Notes: generated by a model not told the origin, from the sequence alone. Shown: positions 18,498 to 25,970, counted from the first letter of the stretch. The stretch: 64,000 nt of DNA from Pseudomonas violetae (GCF_023072615.1 NZ_JAKNRW010000022.1:19699-83698); one strand, 5' to 3'. Translations and numbers: made by a program.

Positions 18498-18549
18498 GTC
18501 CTTGTCCCGTTCTATCGGGAAGCGCAGCCCTCTTCGTTGAGGATGGGCT
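18487..18549 (-). promoter_or_regulatory. ANTAR (NasT) antitermination hairpins, reductase operon leader
   Basis: Three consecutive hairpins with six-base loops are read on the minus strand: CCTC-AACGAA-GAGG (18529-18542, inside a longer imperfect stem to 18526-18549), TCCCG-ATAGAA-CGGGA (18505-18520) and AGGAC-AAAGGC-GTCCT (18487-18502). All three loops have A at position 1 and G at position 4, the hallmark of ANTAR target RNAs. The last hairpin uses bases of the terminator's 5' arm, so the two structures exclude each other. Binding by NasT would therefore permit readthrough. Confidence 0.8.
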
Positions 18550-18571
18550 ATATGTCTGTTGGGAGAGGTAA

Positions 18572-18587
18572 TGCAGTGGTTGTGCCA
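18572..18587 (-). promoter_or_regulatory. Sigma-54 promoter of the nirB-like/nasC/cobA operon
   Basis: TGGCACAACCACTGCA on the minus strand matches the -24/-12 consensus (GG and GC with correct spacing; one mismatch in the -12 box). It sits just upstream of the ANTAR hairpins, consistent with NtrC-controlled transcription. Confidence 0.75.
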
Positions 18588-18695
18588 AAGTCGTCAGGCT
18601 GCGGACTTGATGGAGTAAATAATGTGTTTTTTTCAGAACGTCCGATTTGTTGCACCGAATGAATGCGCATCGCCCGGTAATGGCGCACCCCGGTA

Positions 18696-20366
18696 TCAGC
18701 CCTGCAACACTAAAACCAACAGCACCACATTCACCAGCAGCGACACCAACGCCATGGTCCGCCAGACCTTCACCGGCTCGCGCTCCAGCAACGGCCTGGG
18801 CCGCACGCTCAAGCTGCGTCGCTCGCCCTGTTCCAGAACCAGCAACCATTCTTCCGCCGTTTCAAACCGCTGTGCCGGCTCCGCCGCAACCGACCGCTCC
18901 AGGCTTTGCGCGATCCACTCCGACAGGTCCGGGCGGTAGCGACTGGCGCTGACGGGCACGCCAAAGCGCGGGCGCTGGAACGCTTCGATCTCGCCTTGGG
19001 GAAAGTGTCCGGTCAGCAGGAAATACAAGGTCACGCCGACCGAATAGAGGTCCTGTTGTGGGGTCGGTGCAGCACCGCCAAAGGCTTCCGGCGCAATGTA
19101 GCTCGGGGTGCCGGGCAGGGCGCAAAGCGGGTCTTCGGACAAGCCCGGGCAATATGCGAGACCAAAATCCAGCAGGCGCAGCTCGCCATCGTCGCCCAGC
19201 AGCAGGTTCTCGGGCTTTATGTCGCGATGCAGGATCTGCCGGCGATGCAGCATGCCGACTGCGCGCAACAGGCGCTCGGCCAGGTCCAGCCATTGAGCCA
19301 GCGGCAGCGGTCCAACATTGGCGTACAACTCGGCGAGGGTCGAGCCGGAATATTCACGCATCACGTAGTACAAATGCTGACGCTGACTGGCGGGATGGAC
19401 TTCAGGAAAGTGCCGCCCGGCGACCCGCTTGAGAAACCATTCCTCTGCCAGCAGTGACTGCCCGGCCTGGGGGTCGTCGTGCAGCCGCCCGGGCAGGGTT
19501 TTCAGCAGCCAGGGTTGTTGCTGCCCGTCATGCACCCGGTAGAGCAGCGACTGCTGGCTCTGCCCGAGAACCCCGTCGATATGCCAGCCTTCAAAAATCT
19601 GCCCCGGCTTTAGCGCTGGCGGCAGTGGCCACTGCCGCACATGCACCAGCGCATCGCCGATGCTGGTTTCGCCCAAGGCGTCCACCCGCACCAGTAATGC
19701 ACTGGCGTTGTCCTGGCTGCCCGCCAGGTGCGCGGCACTGACCAAGGTTTGCGCGGCGCTGTGCAAGTCCGGTTGATCGCGCAGGATCGCCGCGATGGCC
19801 GTGTCGCCCAACACTGCCCAGACGCCGTCGCTCAGTAGTACAAAGCTCTCATCCAGGCGCAACTCGCCATCGAGAAAATCCAGCACCAGATGCTGATCCA
19901 GGCCCATGGCACGCTTGAGCACATGCTGCATGCCGGGCTGGTCCCAGACATGATCCTCGCTGATGCGCTGCAACTGGCCGGCATGCCAGCGATACACCCG
20001 GCAATCCCCCACGTGCGCCAGGGTGAAGCGCCGGCCGCGTAATACCAGGGCGCTGACGGTGGTCAGCAGCGGTTGCCCGCCGCCATTGGCCTGCAGCCAG
20101 CGGTTCTGCGCCAGCAGCAGGCGATCCAGTGCCTGGGCAACCGCCCAGGTTTGCGGAGTCGCATAGTAATCCAGCGCCAGCGCCTGCAAGGTCGAACGGG
20201 CAGCGAGCCCTCCGTCGGCGCATTGGCTGACGCCGTCGGCAATCGCGAACAGATAGCCTTTGCTCGCGGCCAGTGCCGGAGCCGGCGCCACCAGGCGCAG
20301 GGCGTCCTGGTTTTCCTCCCGCGGGCCGATGGCGCTGGCTTCGGCGAAACTCAGCTGCAGGCTCAT
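18696..20366 (-). CDS. PP2C-type phosphatase fused to a Ser/Thr protein kinase with C-terminal membrane anchor
   Basis: Encodes 556 residues. Residues 1-240 form a PP2C phosphatase (REENQDA, FAIADGVSQCADGG, LAHVGDCRVYRW, LLSDGVW, GSQDNASALLV). Residues about 265-525 form an eukaryotic-type kinase with HRDIKPENLLL, DFGLAYCPG and GTPSYIAPE; a membrane helix follows at 533-555. It lies 7 bases after nasA and so is cotranscribed with the nitrate transporter; a homologous kinase occupies the same place in other pseudomonads. A role in reversible phosphorylation of the transporter or reductase is an inference from context. Start 20366 chosen because homology to PP2C begins there. Confidence 0.88.
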   Translation of the reverse strand: MSLQLSFAEASAIGPREENQDALRLVAPAPALAASKGYLFAIADGVSQCADGGLAARSTLQALALDYYATPQTWAVAQALDRLLLAQNRWLQANGGGQPLLTTVSALVLRGRRFTLAHVGDCRVYRWHAGQLQRISEDHVWDQPGMQHVLKRAMGLDQHLVLDFLDGELRLDESFVLLSDGVWAVLGDTAIAAILRDQPDLHSAAQTLVSAAHLAGSQDNASALLVRVDALGETSIGDALVHVRQWPLPPALKPGQIFEGWHIDGVLGQSQQSLLYRVHDGQQQPWLLKTLPGRLHDDPQAGQSLLAEEWFLKRVAGRHFPEVHPASQRQHLYYVMREYSGSTLAELYANVGPLPLAQWLDLAERLLRAVGMLHRRQILHRDIKPENLLLGDDGELRLLDFGLAYCPGLSEDPLCALPGTPSYIAPEAFGGAAPTPQQDLYSVGVTLYFLLTGHFPQGEIEAFQRPRFGVPVSASRYRPDLSEWIAQSLERSVAAEPAQRFETAEEWLLVLEQGERRSLSVRPRPLLEREPVKVWRTMALVSLLVNVVLLVLVLQG

Positions 20367-20373
20367 TGCGGGT

Positions 20374-21585
20374 TCAGACCCGTGCGGCGGTGACAGCGGC
20401 AGAACCCCAGGTGGTTCTCCAGCGACGTTTGACGCCATGCAGGCCGAACCAGGCCAGCACACCCAGGCTGGCGAATAACCACAACGCCAGCTGGTAACTG
20501 CCGGTACTTTGCTTGATGGCACCCATGCCGGCAGCCAGGGCAAAGCCGCCAATGCCGCCCGCCATGCCGATCAAGCCAGTCATTACGCCGATTTCCCGAC
20601 GAAAACGTTGCGGCACCAGTTGGAAAACCGCGCCGTTACCGGCCCCCAGACCGAGCATGGTGCAGACGAAAAGTGCCAGGGCTGCGTAGGAACTTGGCAG
20701 GTTAAAGCCGACTGCTGCGATACACACGGCCGCCACGGTATACATCGCCAGCAGCGTGCGAATCCCGCCGAAACGGTCGGCCAGCGCACCGCCCAAAGGC
20801 CGCATCAGGCTGCCGCCGAACACGCAGGCGCCAGTGTAATAACCGGCAGTGACCGGACTCAGTCCGTATTGATCGTTGAAGTAGCCGGGCAGTGCACTGG
20901 CCAGGCCGATGAAGCCGCCGAATGTCACGCTGTAGAAGAACATGAACCACCAGCTGTCGCGATCGCCCAGGGCCTTGAAGTAGTCGGTTACCGACTTGGC
21001 TTTTGGTCGCTCCGGGGCGTTTTTGGCCAGCCAGGTAAAGACGATGAGGGTCAGGATCAACGGAATCAAGGCGAAGCCGAACACGTTGCTCCAGCCGAAC
21101 GCAGCCGCCAGTACCGGGGCGATCAATGCGGCCAGCACCGTGCCGGAATTGCCTGCACCGGCGATACCCATCGCTTTGCCTTGATGTTGCGGTGGATACC
21201 ACTGCGAAGCCAGCGGCAGGGCAACGGCAAACGACGCGCCGGCCATGCCGAGGAACAGCCCGAGCAACAACGCTTGTTCGTAGCTGTGGATGCCGTGCTT
21301 CCAGGCCACGAACAGGGCGCAAATGACAATTATCTGACCAATGATCCCGGCAGTTTTTGGCGAAAGGCGATCCGCCAGCATGCCCATGATGAAGCGCAGT
21401 AATGCACCCGCCAGAATAGGCGTGGCCACTACCAGGCCGCGCTGCTGAGTGGTCAGTTGCAGGTCGGTCGCTATTTGTACGGCCAGCGGGCCGAGCAGGT
21501 ACCAAACCATGAAACTCAGGTCGAAATAGAGGAACGCCGCGAACAGAGTCGGGGTATGACCGGATTTCCAGAAGCTTGAATTCAT
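20374..21585 (-). CDS. nasA: Nitrate/nitrite transporter NasA (major facilitator superfamily)
   Basis: Encodes 403 residues with twelve predicted membrane helices. The protein belongs to the nitrate/nitrite porter family, recognised by the FDLSFMVWYLLGPLAVQIATDL N-terminus with conserved helix 1 residues, and by GAGNSGTVLAALIAP and the later GLGAGNGAVFQLVPQRF, the paired nitrate signature motifs. It imports nitrate for assimilation. The gene is preceded by a sigma-54 promoter and an ANTAR leader and followed by the PP2C-kinase gene. The name follows Pseudomonas usage; in other genera NasA denotes the reductase. Confidence 0.93.
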   Translation of the reverse strand: MNSSFWKSGHTPTLFAAFLYFDLSFMVWYLLGPLAVQIATDLQLTTQQRGLVVATPILAGALLRFIMGMLADRLSPKTAGIIGQIIVICALFVAWKHGIHSYEQALLLGLFLGMAGASFAVALPLASQWYPPQHQGKAMGIAGAGNSGTVLAALIAPVLAAAFGWSNVFGFALIPLILTLIVFTWLAKNAPERPKAKSVTDYFKALGDRDSWWFMFFYSVTFGGFIGLASALPGYFNDQYGLSPVTAGYYTGACVFGGSLMRPLGGALADRFGGIRTLLAMYTVAAVCIAAVGFNLPSSYAALALFVCTMLGLGAGNGAVFQLVPQRFRREIGVMTGLIGMAGGIGGFALAAGMGAIKQSTGSYQLALWLFASLGVLAWFGLHGVKRRWRTTWGSAAVTAARV

Positions 21586-21691
21586 CGCGCACCTCAGCTG
21601 TGAAGAGTCTCGAATGGGAGTCGTGAGCTAGCAGATGGGGCGCCTTGACGGCCGCACCACCGACCCCGTGCTGTGGGGCCAAAACGAAAAA

Positions 21692-21735
21692 ACGCCGCTA
21701 CCGGATTTGCCAGGGGCAAATGTGGTGAGCGACGT
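21692..21735 (-). terminator. Leader terminator (attenuator) of the nasA operon
   Basis: On the minus strand the 5' arm (21715-21735) pairs over about 19 positions with the 3' arm (21692-21711) around a CCT loop: ACGTCGCT with AGCGGCGT and ATTTGCC with GGCAAAT. A T-rich tract follows (plus-strand AAAACGAAAAA at 21681-21691). It lies about 100 bases upstream of the nasA start. Confidence 0.87.
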
Positions 21736-21770
21736 CTTTGTCGTAGGTGGGGCAACCGCCGTTGGTTACC
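21730..21770 (-). promoter_or_regulatory. ANTAR (NasT) antitermination hairpins, nasA leader
   Basis: Hairpin P1 (21751-21770) reads GGTAACC-AACGGC-GGTTGCC and P2 (21730-21743) reads CGAC-AAAGAC-GTCG on the minus strand, with a seven-base linker. Both six-base loops have A1 and G4. The 3' arm of P2 is part of the 5' arm of the terminator, giving the mutually exclusive folding expected of ANTAR-controlled attenuation. Confidence 0.85.
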
Positions 21771-21785
21771 TGTGATGAATACTTA

Positions 21786-21800
21786 GCCAGATTTGTGCCA
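21786..21800 (-). promoter_or_regulatory. Sigma-54 promoter of the nasA operon
   Basis: TGGCACAAATCTGGC on the minus strand has the -24 TGGCAC and the -12 GC at the correct distance, with one mismatch (TGGC for TTGC). The expected transcription start, near 21775, falls directly before ANTAR hairpin P1. Confidence 0.75.
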
Positions 21801-21848
21801 ACCAGTGAGATCGAGTTGAAGCCAGCCGCGAGCAGCCACAAAAGGCCC

Positions 21849-22424
21849 TCAGCCCAGCAACTCACTCATCGCAATAATCTGCTCCGCCACCTGAATCAGC
21901 TTCTGCTGCCGGCTCATCGCCTGTCGGCGCATCAGGGTGTAAGCCTCCCCTTCGTTGCAGTCTTTCATCTTCATCAACAACCCCTTGGCCAGCTCAATGC
22001 GCTTGCGTTCAGCCAGTTGCTGGTCGCGGGCATGCAATTGAGCGCGCAGTGCCTGGTCACTTTCGAAACGTGCCATGGCCACGTCGAGAATCGGCTGCAA
22101 ACGCTGTGCATGAATACCTTCGACAATGTAGGCACTGACCCCAGACTTGATCGCCTGGCGCATCACGCCCGGGTCGTGCTCGTCGGTGAACATCACGATT
22201 GGCCTCGGCTGATCACGGCTCACCAGCACCACCTGCTCCATGACATCGCGGCTGGGTGACTCGGTATCGATCAGGATCACGTCCGGATGCACCGTTTCGA
22301 CGCGTGCGGGCAGGTCGATGGTCAGGCCGGACTCGTCGATGACCTCGAAGCCGGCTTCGGTCAAGGCGGCCTTTAGGCGTCCGACTTTTTTCGCGGTGTC
22401 GTTGATCAGCAGGATACGCAACAT
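21849..22424 (-). CDS. nasT: ANTAR-domain antiterminator NasT
   Basis: Encodes 191 residues. Residues 1-120 form a response-regulator-like receiver (RILLINDTAKKVGRLKAAL, VILIDTESPSRD) and residues 127-190 the ANTAR RNA-binding domain (ERKRIELAKGLLMKMKDCNEGEAYTLMRRQAMSRQQKLIQVAEQIIA). NasT binds paired hairpins with A1/G4 loops in nascent leaders and prevents termination; NasS holds it inactive until nitrate or nitrite is bound. It lies 16 bases after nasS. Candidate RNA targets lie upstream of nasA, of the reductase operon and of nasS itself, all in this window. Confidence 0.94.
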   Translation of the reverse strand: MLRILLINDTAKKVGRLKAALTEAGFEVIDESGLTIDLPARVETVHPDVILIDTESPSRDVMEQVVLVSRDQPRPIVMFTDEHDPGVMRQAIKSGVSAYIVEGIHAQRLQPILDVAMARFESDQALRAQLHARDQQLAERKRIELAKGLLMKMKDCNEGEAYTLMRRQAMSRQQKLIQVAEQIIAMSELLG

Positions 22425-22440
22425 GTTCGCAACCTCCTGT

Positions 22441-23649
22441 TCAGCGGCTGGCGAGTAGAGAGGGATCGTTCAGGGCATGTAACTTGAAACTGCGCGCATA
22501 CCCGGCCGGGTCCGAGCCGTCCCAGACCTTGCCGTCGATCAACTGGCTGCGGCGCATGTCCCCAGGCTGGCTGGCGACTCCCACCGCGCTGGCGGCTTCA
22601 CGGTACAACGCCAGCTGCTGAACCTGCCGGGCGACCGCGAGGTAATCCGGATCGTCGCGCAGCAACCCCCAGCGGCGGAATTGGGTCATAAACCACAGGC
22701 CGTCGGACAGATAAGGCAGGTTGACCTCGCCAGCGCCATGGAAACGCAGGGCGTGCGGGTCCTGCCAGCGATTGCCAAGCCCATCGGCGTAGTCGCCCAG
22801 CAACCTCGGTTCGATGCAGTCGAGCGGCGCATCGAGGTATTGCGCAGCACTGAGCAATTGCGCGGTGCTGCTACGGTTCTCGCTGCTGGCCTCGATAAAG
22901 CGACTGGCCTCGAGAATCGCCATGACCAGGGCGCGTGCGGTATTGGGATACTGCTCGACGAAGGCGCGGGTGCAGCCCAGGACTTTCTCCGGGTGATCGG
23001 GCCAGATTGCCTGAGTGGTCGCCAGGGTAAATCCCAGATTCTGTTTCACCGCGCTGGCGGACCAGGGCTCGCCCACGCAAAAGCCGTCGATGCGCCCCGC
23101 CTGCAGGTGCGCGACCATCTGCGGTGGGGGCACCACCACGCTGTCGACGTCCTGCAATGGATGGATACCTTGGCTTGCCAGCCAGTAGTACAGCCACATG
23201 GCGTGAGTGCCGGTAGGAAATGTCTGGGCAAAAGTCAGTCGTGGGCGGCTTTGGTGCACATGGCGATTCAGTGCCTCAGGACTGGTCACGCCAAGTGCCT
23301 GCAGCCCGGGGGAGAGGTTGATGCTCTGGCCATTCTGGTTCAGGCCCATAAGCACAGCCATATCGGTGGCGGCGCTGCCGCCTATGCCAAGGTGAACCGC
23401 GTACACGAGGCCGTACAGGCTATGGGCGGCATCCAGTTCGCCGCTGACCAGCTTGTCGCGCAGATTGGCCCAGGACGACTGGCGCTTGAGGTTGAGGGTC
23501 AGGCCGTATGGCTGGGCGAAACCCTGGGTGGCGGCAACGACCACGGAGGCGCAGTCGCTCAGGGCCATGAAGCCGAGGTTGATTTCGGTTTTTTCCGGCG
23601 CATCGCTGCCATTGACCCAGGCCAACGGCCCGGCGGAGGGTTCATTCAT
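22441..23649 (-). CDS. nasS: Nitrate/nitrite sensor protein NasS
   Basis: Encodes 402 residues related to the periplasmic nitrate-binding protein NrtA but without a signal peptide, as expected for the cytoplasmic sensor NasS. Features are NLGFMALSDCASVVVAATQGFAQPYGL near the start, the CmpA/NrtA-like GELDAAHSLYGLVYAVHLGIGG, and the C-terminal LPYLSDGLWFMTQFRRWGL. It sequesters NasT in the absence of nitrate. Start 23649 (MNEPSAGPLAW) was chosen; an upstream in-frame stretch overlaps the leader terminator and would place coding sequence across its stem. Confidence 0.93.
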   Translation of the reverse strand: MNEPSAGPLAWVNGSDAPEKTEINLGFMALSDCASVVVAATQGFAQPYGLTLNLKRQSSWANLRDKLVSGELDAAHSLYGLVYAVHLGIGGSAATDMAVLMGLNQNGQSINLSPGLQALGVTSPEALNRHVHQSRPRLTFAQTFPTGTHAMWLYYWLASQGIHPLQDVDSVVVPPPQMVAHLQAGRIDGFCVGEPWSASAVKQNLGFTLATTQAIWPDHPEKVLGCTRAFVEQYPNTARALVMAILEASRFIEASSENRSSTAQLLSAAQYLDAPLDCIEPRLLGDYADGLGNRWQDPHALRFHGAGEVNLPYLSDGLWFMTQFRRWGLLRDDPDYLAVARQVQQLALYREAASAVGVASQPGDMRRSQLIDGKVWDGSDPAGYARSFKLHALNDPSLLASR

Positions 23650-23673
23650 CGACTGTGCACCTTTGAAAAAAAA

Positions 23674-23719
23674 GACGCCGCCCCCGGTCCATGCGCTAGC
23701 AGAGCCGGGTGGCGACGTC
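23674..23719 (-). terminator. Leader terminator (attenuator) of the nasST operon
   Basis: On the minus strand GACGTCGCCACCCGG (23705-23719) pairs with CCGGGGGCGGCGTC (23674-23687), followed by eight T (plus-strand A at 23666-23673). It lies about 25 bases upstream of the nasS start. Confidence 0.85.
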
Positions 23720-23757
23720 ATTGTCCTTGCGCTCATGTCCGACGTTGGTCCGAGCGC
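23713..23757 (-). promoter_or_regulatory. ANTAR (NasT) antitermination hairpins, nasST leader
   Basis: P1 (23729-23757) has an outer GCGCTC/GAGCGC stem and an imperfect inner stem closing the loop AACGTC; P2 (about 23713-23726) closes the loop AATGAC with GGAC against GTC(G)C, with one bulge. Both loops have A1 and G4, and P2 overlaps the 5' arm of the terminator. The stems are weaker than in the other two leaders, so confidence is lower. Confidence 0.65.
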
Positions 23758-23772
23758 TGATGGAAATATTGG

Positions 23773-23788
23773 TGCAAGGCATATGCCA
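23773..23788 (-). promoter_or_regulatory. Sigma-54 promoter of the nasST operon
   Basis: TGGCATATGCCTTGCA on the minus strand matches the -24/-12 consensus with one mismatch (TGGCAT for TGGCAC). The predicted start lies just upstream of the leader hairpins. Confidence 0.7.
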
Positions 23789-23874
23789 TCGACCATCAGC
23801 TTTTCATCAGGATTCAACCCGCTGCGTGACTCATCCTGCCGCGATCATCCAATGGCTAAAAGGATAAGCGCTGA

Positions 23875-24282
23875 ATGAGACACGCGGAGATTGCCCGACT
23901 GCTGAACGAAGCGCTGTTGTACAGCACCTGCGCGGGCAGGCCGCCGATGCACTTCGACAACCACAGCACCCTCGACTTGCAGATGGCCGATCTGCCCAGT
24001 ATCAATGTGGCGGACGTGGAGGGGGACGTGGTGTTCTGGTCGAGGGTCATGGAAGCCAGGCCTGAGCTGCTGCGACATTCCGCGGTCGACCTGCTGCAAA
24101 TACTGCTGCAGGGCTGCCCCTGGTCCCGCAGTGGGCAGCTGCATCTGCGCGAAGTGCAGGGTCAGCTTGAACTGCGACTGCTGACCAATGAGCAGGCTCT
24201 GGCCAATGCCCGAGATTTCTCCCAAGCCCTGGACCACTTCATGGCGGTACTGGAGGAGTTGTGCACCATCCTTCGGCCGTGA
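23875..24282 (+). CDS. InvB/Spa15-like type III secretion chaperone (orphan)
   Basis: Encodes 135 residues. The sequence follows Salmonella InvB and Shigella Spa15, class IB chaperones of SPI-1/Mxi-Spa secretion systems: EIARLLNEAL at the start, DNHSTLDLQMADLPSI (InvB has DSHSTIVLDLFALPSI), a central LLQILLQGC, SRSGQLHLREVQGQLELRLL and a final helix with FSQALDHFMAVLEEL. Such chaperones bind effectors before export. No secretion apparatus or effector gene is present in the window, so the partner is unknown. ATG 23875 has AAGGAT upstream. It is divergent from nasS and 156 bases before the HilA-like gene. The alignment is from memory and unscored. Confidence 0.72.
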   Translation: MRHAEIARLLNEALLYSTCAGRPPMHFDNHSTLDLQMADLPSINVADVEGDVVFWSRVMEARPELLRHSAVDLLQILLQGCPWSRSGQLHLREVQGQLELRLLTNEQALANARDFSQALDHFMAVLEELCTILRP

Positions 24283-24438
24283 GGCGGGTGTTAATGGCGG
24301 TAAAAAATCCTACACGCTGGATCGACATTTTCCCTGATTGATAAGCCTCCAGTCCTACGGAAGGCTCCCGCCAGATTCTCTATAGTCGCGCCACTCATCG
24401 TTGAGCCTGGAAGCGTACAGCCATAGGGAATTGCGAAA

Positions 24439-24798
24439 ATGAACAGCGCCAGTGATCAATCCCCGTCCGAGTCATTCATTTTTGACCAGTGGCGGCTGCA
24501 GAGTGACGGAACCCTGATGCATGCAGGCAAGGTCGTACACGTTCCGCCGAAAGAATTATGCGTGTTGCGCCTGCTACTCGGTTCGGCCGGTTGGGTGGTC
24601 AGCAAGGACCACCTGCTGGGTGCAGTCTGGCCCGAGACCGATGCCGCCGAGGAGTCTTTGACCCGCTGCATATGCGTGTTACGCAAGCTATTGAAGGAGA
24701 ACAGGGGCTTCATCGCGACTGTTTATGGCCAGGGGTATCGATTTGACTGTCCGGTGGTTGGGCCTGCCATGCGAACCGAGCAACTGAACTCGTTTTAA
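24439..24798 (+). CDS. HilA-like winged-helix DNA-binding protein lacking the C-terminal TPR region
   Basis: Encodes 119 residues, essentially one OmpR/ToxR-type winged helix. It tracks the N-terminal domain of HilA, the SPI-1 activator: FIFDQWRLQSDGTLMHAGKV, VPPKELCVLRLLL, WVVSKDHLLGAVWP, EESLTRCICVLRKLL and YGQGYRFDCPVV (HilA: YGQGYRFNRPVV). HilA continues for about 430 more residues; here the frame ends after TEQLNSF, with no receiver or membrane domain. It may be a stand-alone regulator or a cut-down HilA. The neighbouring InvB-like chaperone argues for a common SPI-1-type origin. Confidence 0.75.
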   Translation: MNSASDQSPSESFIFDQWRLQSDGTLMHAGKVVHVPPKELCVLRLLLGSAGWVVSKDHLLGAVWPETDAAEESLTRCICVLRKLLKENRGFIATVYGQGYRFDCPVVGPAMRTEQLNSF

Positions 24799-24830
24799 CC
24801 GGTCTCTCGCACGCTAGCCTCCACCCCGGC

Positions 24831-24836
24831 TATAAT
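24831..24836 (+). promoter_or_regulatory. Putative -10 box of pyrD
   Basis: A perfect TATAAT lies 38 bases upstream of the pyrD start codon; no convincing -35 element is seen. Confidence 0.45.
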
Positions 24837-24873
24837 CGCCGCCACTTTTCGCCGCCCAGAGTCAAAGCCGCCC

Positions 24874-25893
24874 ATGTACACCCTGGCCCGTCAGCTGTTG
24901 TTCAAACTTTCCCCGGAAACCTCCCACGATCTGTCCCTGGACCTGATCGGCGCGGGCGGACGCCTGGGGCTCAACGGCATGCTGTGCAAGGCCCCGGCAA
25001 AAAAACCGGTGACCGTCATGGGCATCGATTTTCCTAATCCCGTGGGCCTGGCAGCGGGCCTGGACAAGAACGGCGCGGCCATCGACGGTTTTGCCCAGCT
25101 GGGTTTCGGTTTTGTCGAAATCGGCACCATTACCCCGCGTCCGCAACCGGGCAATCCGAAACCACGGATTTTCCGGCTGCCGGAAGCCGAGGCAATTATC
25201 AATCGCATGGGCTTCAACAACCTTGGCGTTGATCACCTGCTGGCCCGGGTGGCTGCGGCGAAGTACAAGGGCGTCCTGGGTATCAATATCGGCAAGAATT
25301 TCGATACGCCCGTCGAGCGCGCTGTGGACGACTACCTGATCTGCCTGGACAAGGTGTATGCCCACGCCAGCTATGTAACGGTAAACGTCAGTTCGCCGAA
25401 CACGCCAGGGCTGCGCAGCCTGCAATTTGGTGATTCGCTCAAGCAATTGCTCGCTGACCTGGCCACCCGCCGCGCGGAACTGGCGTTGCGTCACGGCAAA
25501 CATGTGCCACTGGCGATCAAGATTGCGCCTGACATGACCGACGAAGAAACCGCCCAGGTCGCCCAGGCCCTGATCGAGACCGGAATGGACGCCGTCATCG
25601 CCACCAACACCACCTTGAGTCGCGTTGGCGTCGAAGGCATGGAACATGGTGACGAGGCGGGCGGTTTGTCTGGCGCCCCGGTTCGCGAGAAGAGCACGCA
25701 TACGGTCAAGGTGCTGGCGGCGGAGCTTGCGGGACGTTTGCCGATCATCGCCGTGGGCGGGATCACCGAAGGCAAGCACGCCGCCGAGAAAATCGCCGCA
25801 GGGGCGAGCCTGGTGCAGATCTACTCCGGCTTCATCTATAAGGGCCCGGCGCTGATCCGTGAGTCCGTGGACGCCATCGCCGCCCTGAGATAG
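24874..25893 (+). CDS. pyrD: Dihydroorotate dehydrogenase (quinone), class 2
   Basis: Encodes 339 residues. It oxidises dihydroorotate to orotate in pyrimidine synthesis, passing electrons to ubiquinone at the inner membrane. The N-terminal helix MYTLARQLLFKLSPETSHDLSLD is the membrane-associating extension of class 2 enzymes. FMN-site motifs include NPVGLAAGLDKNG, FVEIGTITPRPQPGNPKPR and NVSSPNTPGLR, where the serine of VSSPNTPG is the catalytic base, plus GGITEGKHAAEKIAAGASLVQIYSG near the end. Confidence 0.96.
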   Translation: MYTLARQLLFKLSPETSHDLSLDLIGAGGRLGLNGMLCKAPAKKPVTVMGIDFPNPVGLAAGLDKNGAAIDGFAQLGFGFVEIGTITPRPQPGNPKPRIFRLPEAEAIINRMGFNNLGVDHLLARVAAAKYKGVLGINIGKNFDTPVERAVDDYLICLDKVYAHASYVTVNVSSPNTPGLRSLQFGDSLKQLLADLATRRAELALRHGKHVPLAIKIAPDMTDEETAQVAQALIETGMDAVIATNTTLSRVGVEGMEHGDEAGGLSGAPVREKSTHTVKVLAAELAGRLPIIAVGGITEGKHAAEKIAAGASLVQIYSGFIYKGPALIRESVDAIAALR

Positions 25894-25970
25894 ACATCTA
25901 TGGACCGGTGAGCGCCGACAAGGATTGTTCAGCCAATGCAAGCGTCGTTTTGGCGCGAAAGCAGACATAA

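Noticed and set aside
22240..23878. Plus-strand frames opposite nasS and nasT
   Set aside because: Shadows of nasST; none shows a domain, and those near 23453-23878 run through the leader terminator.
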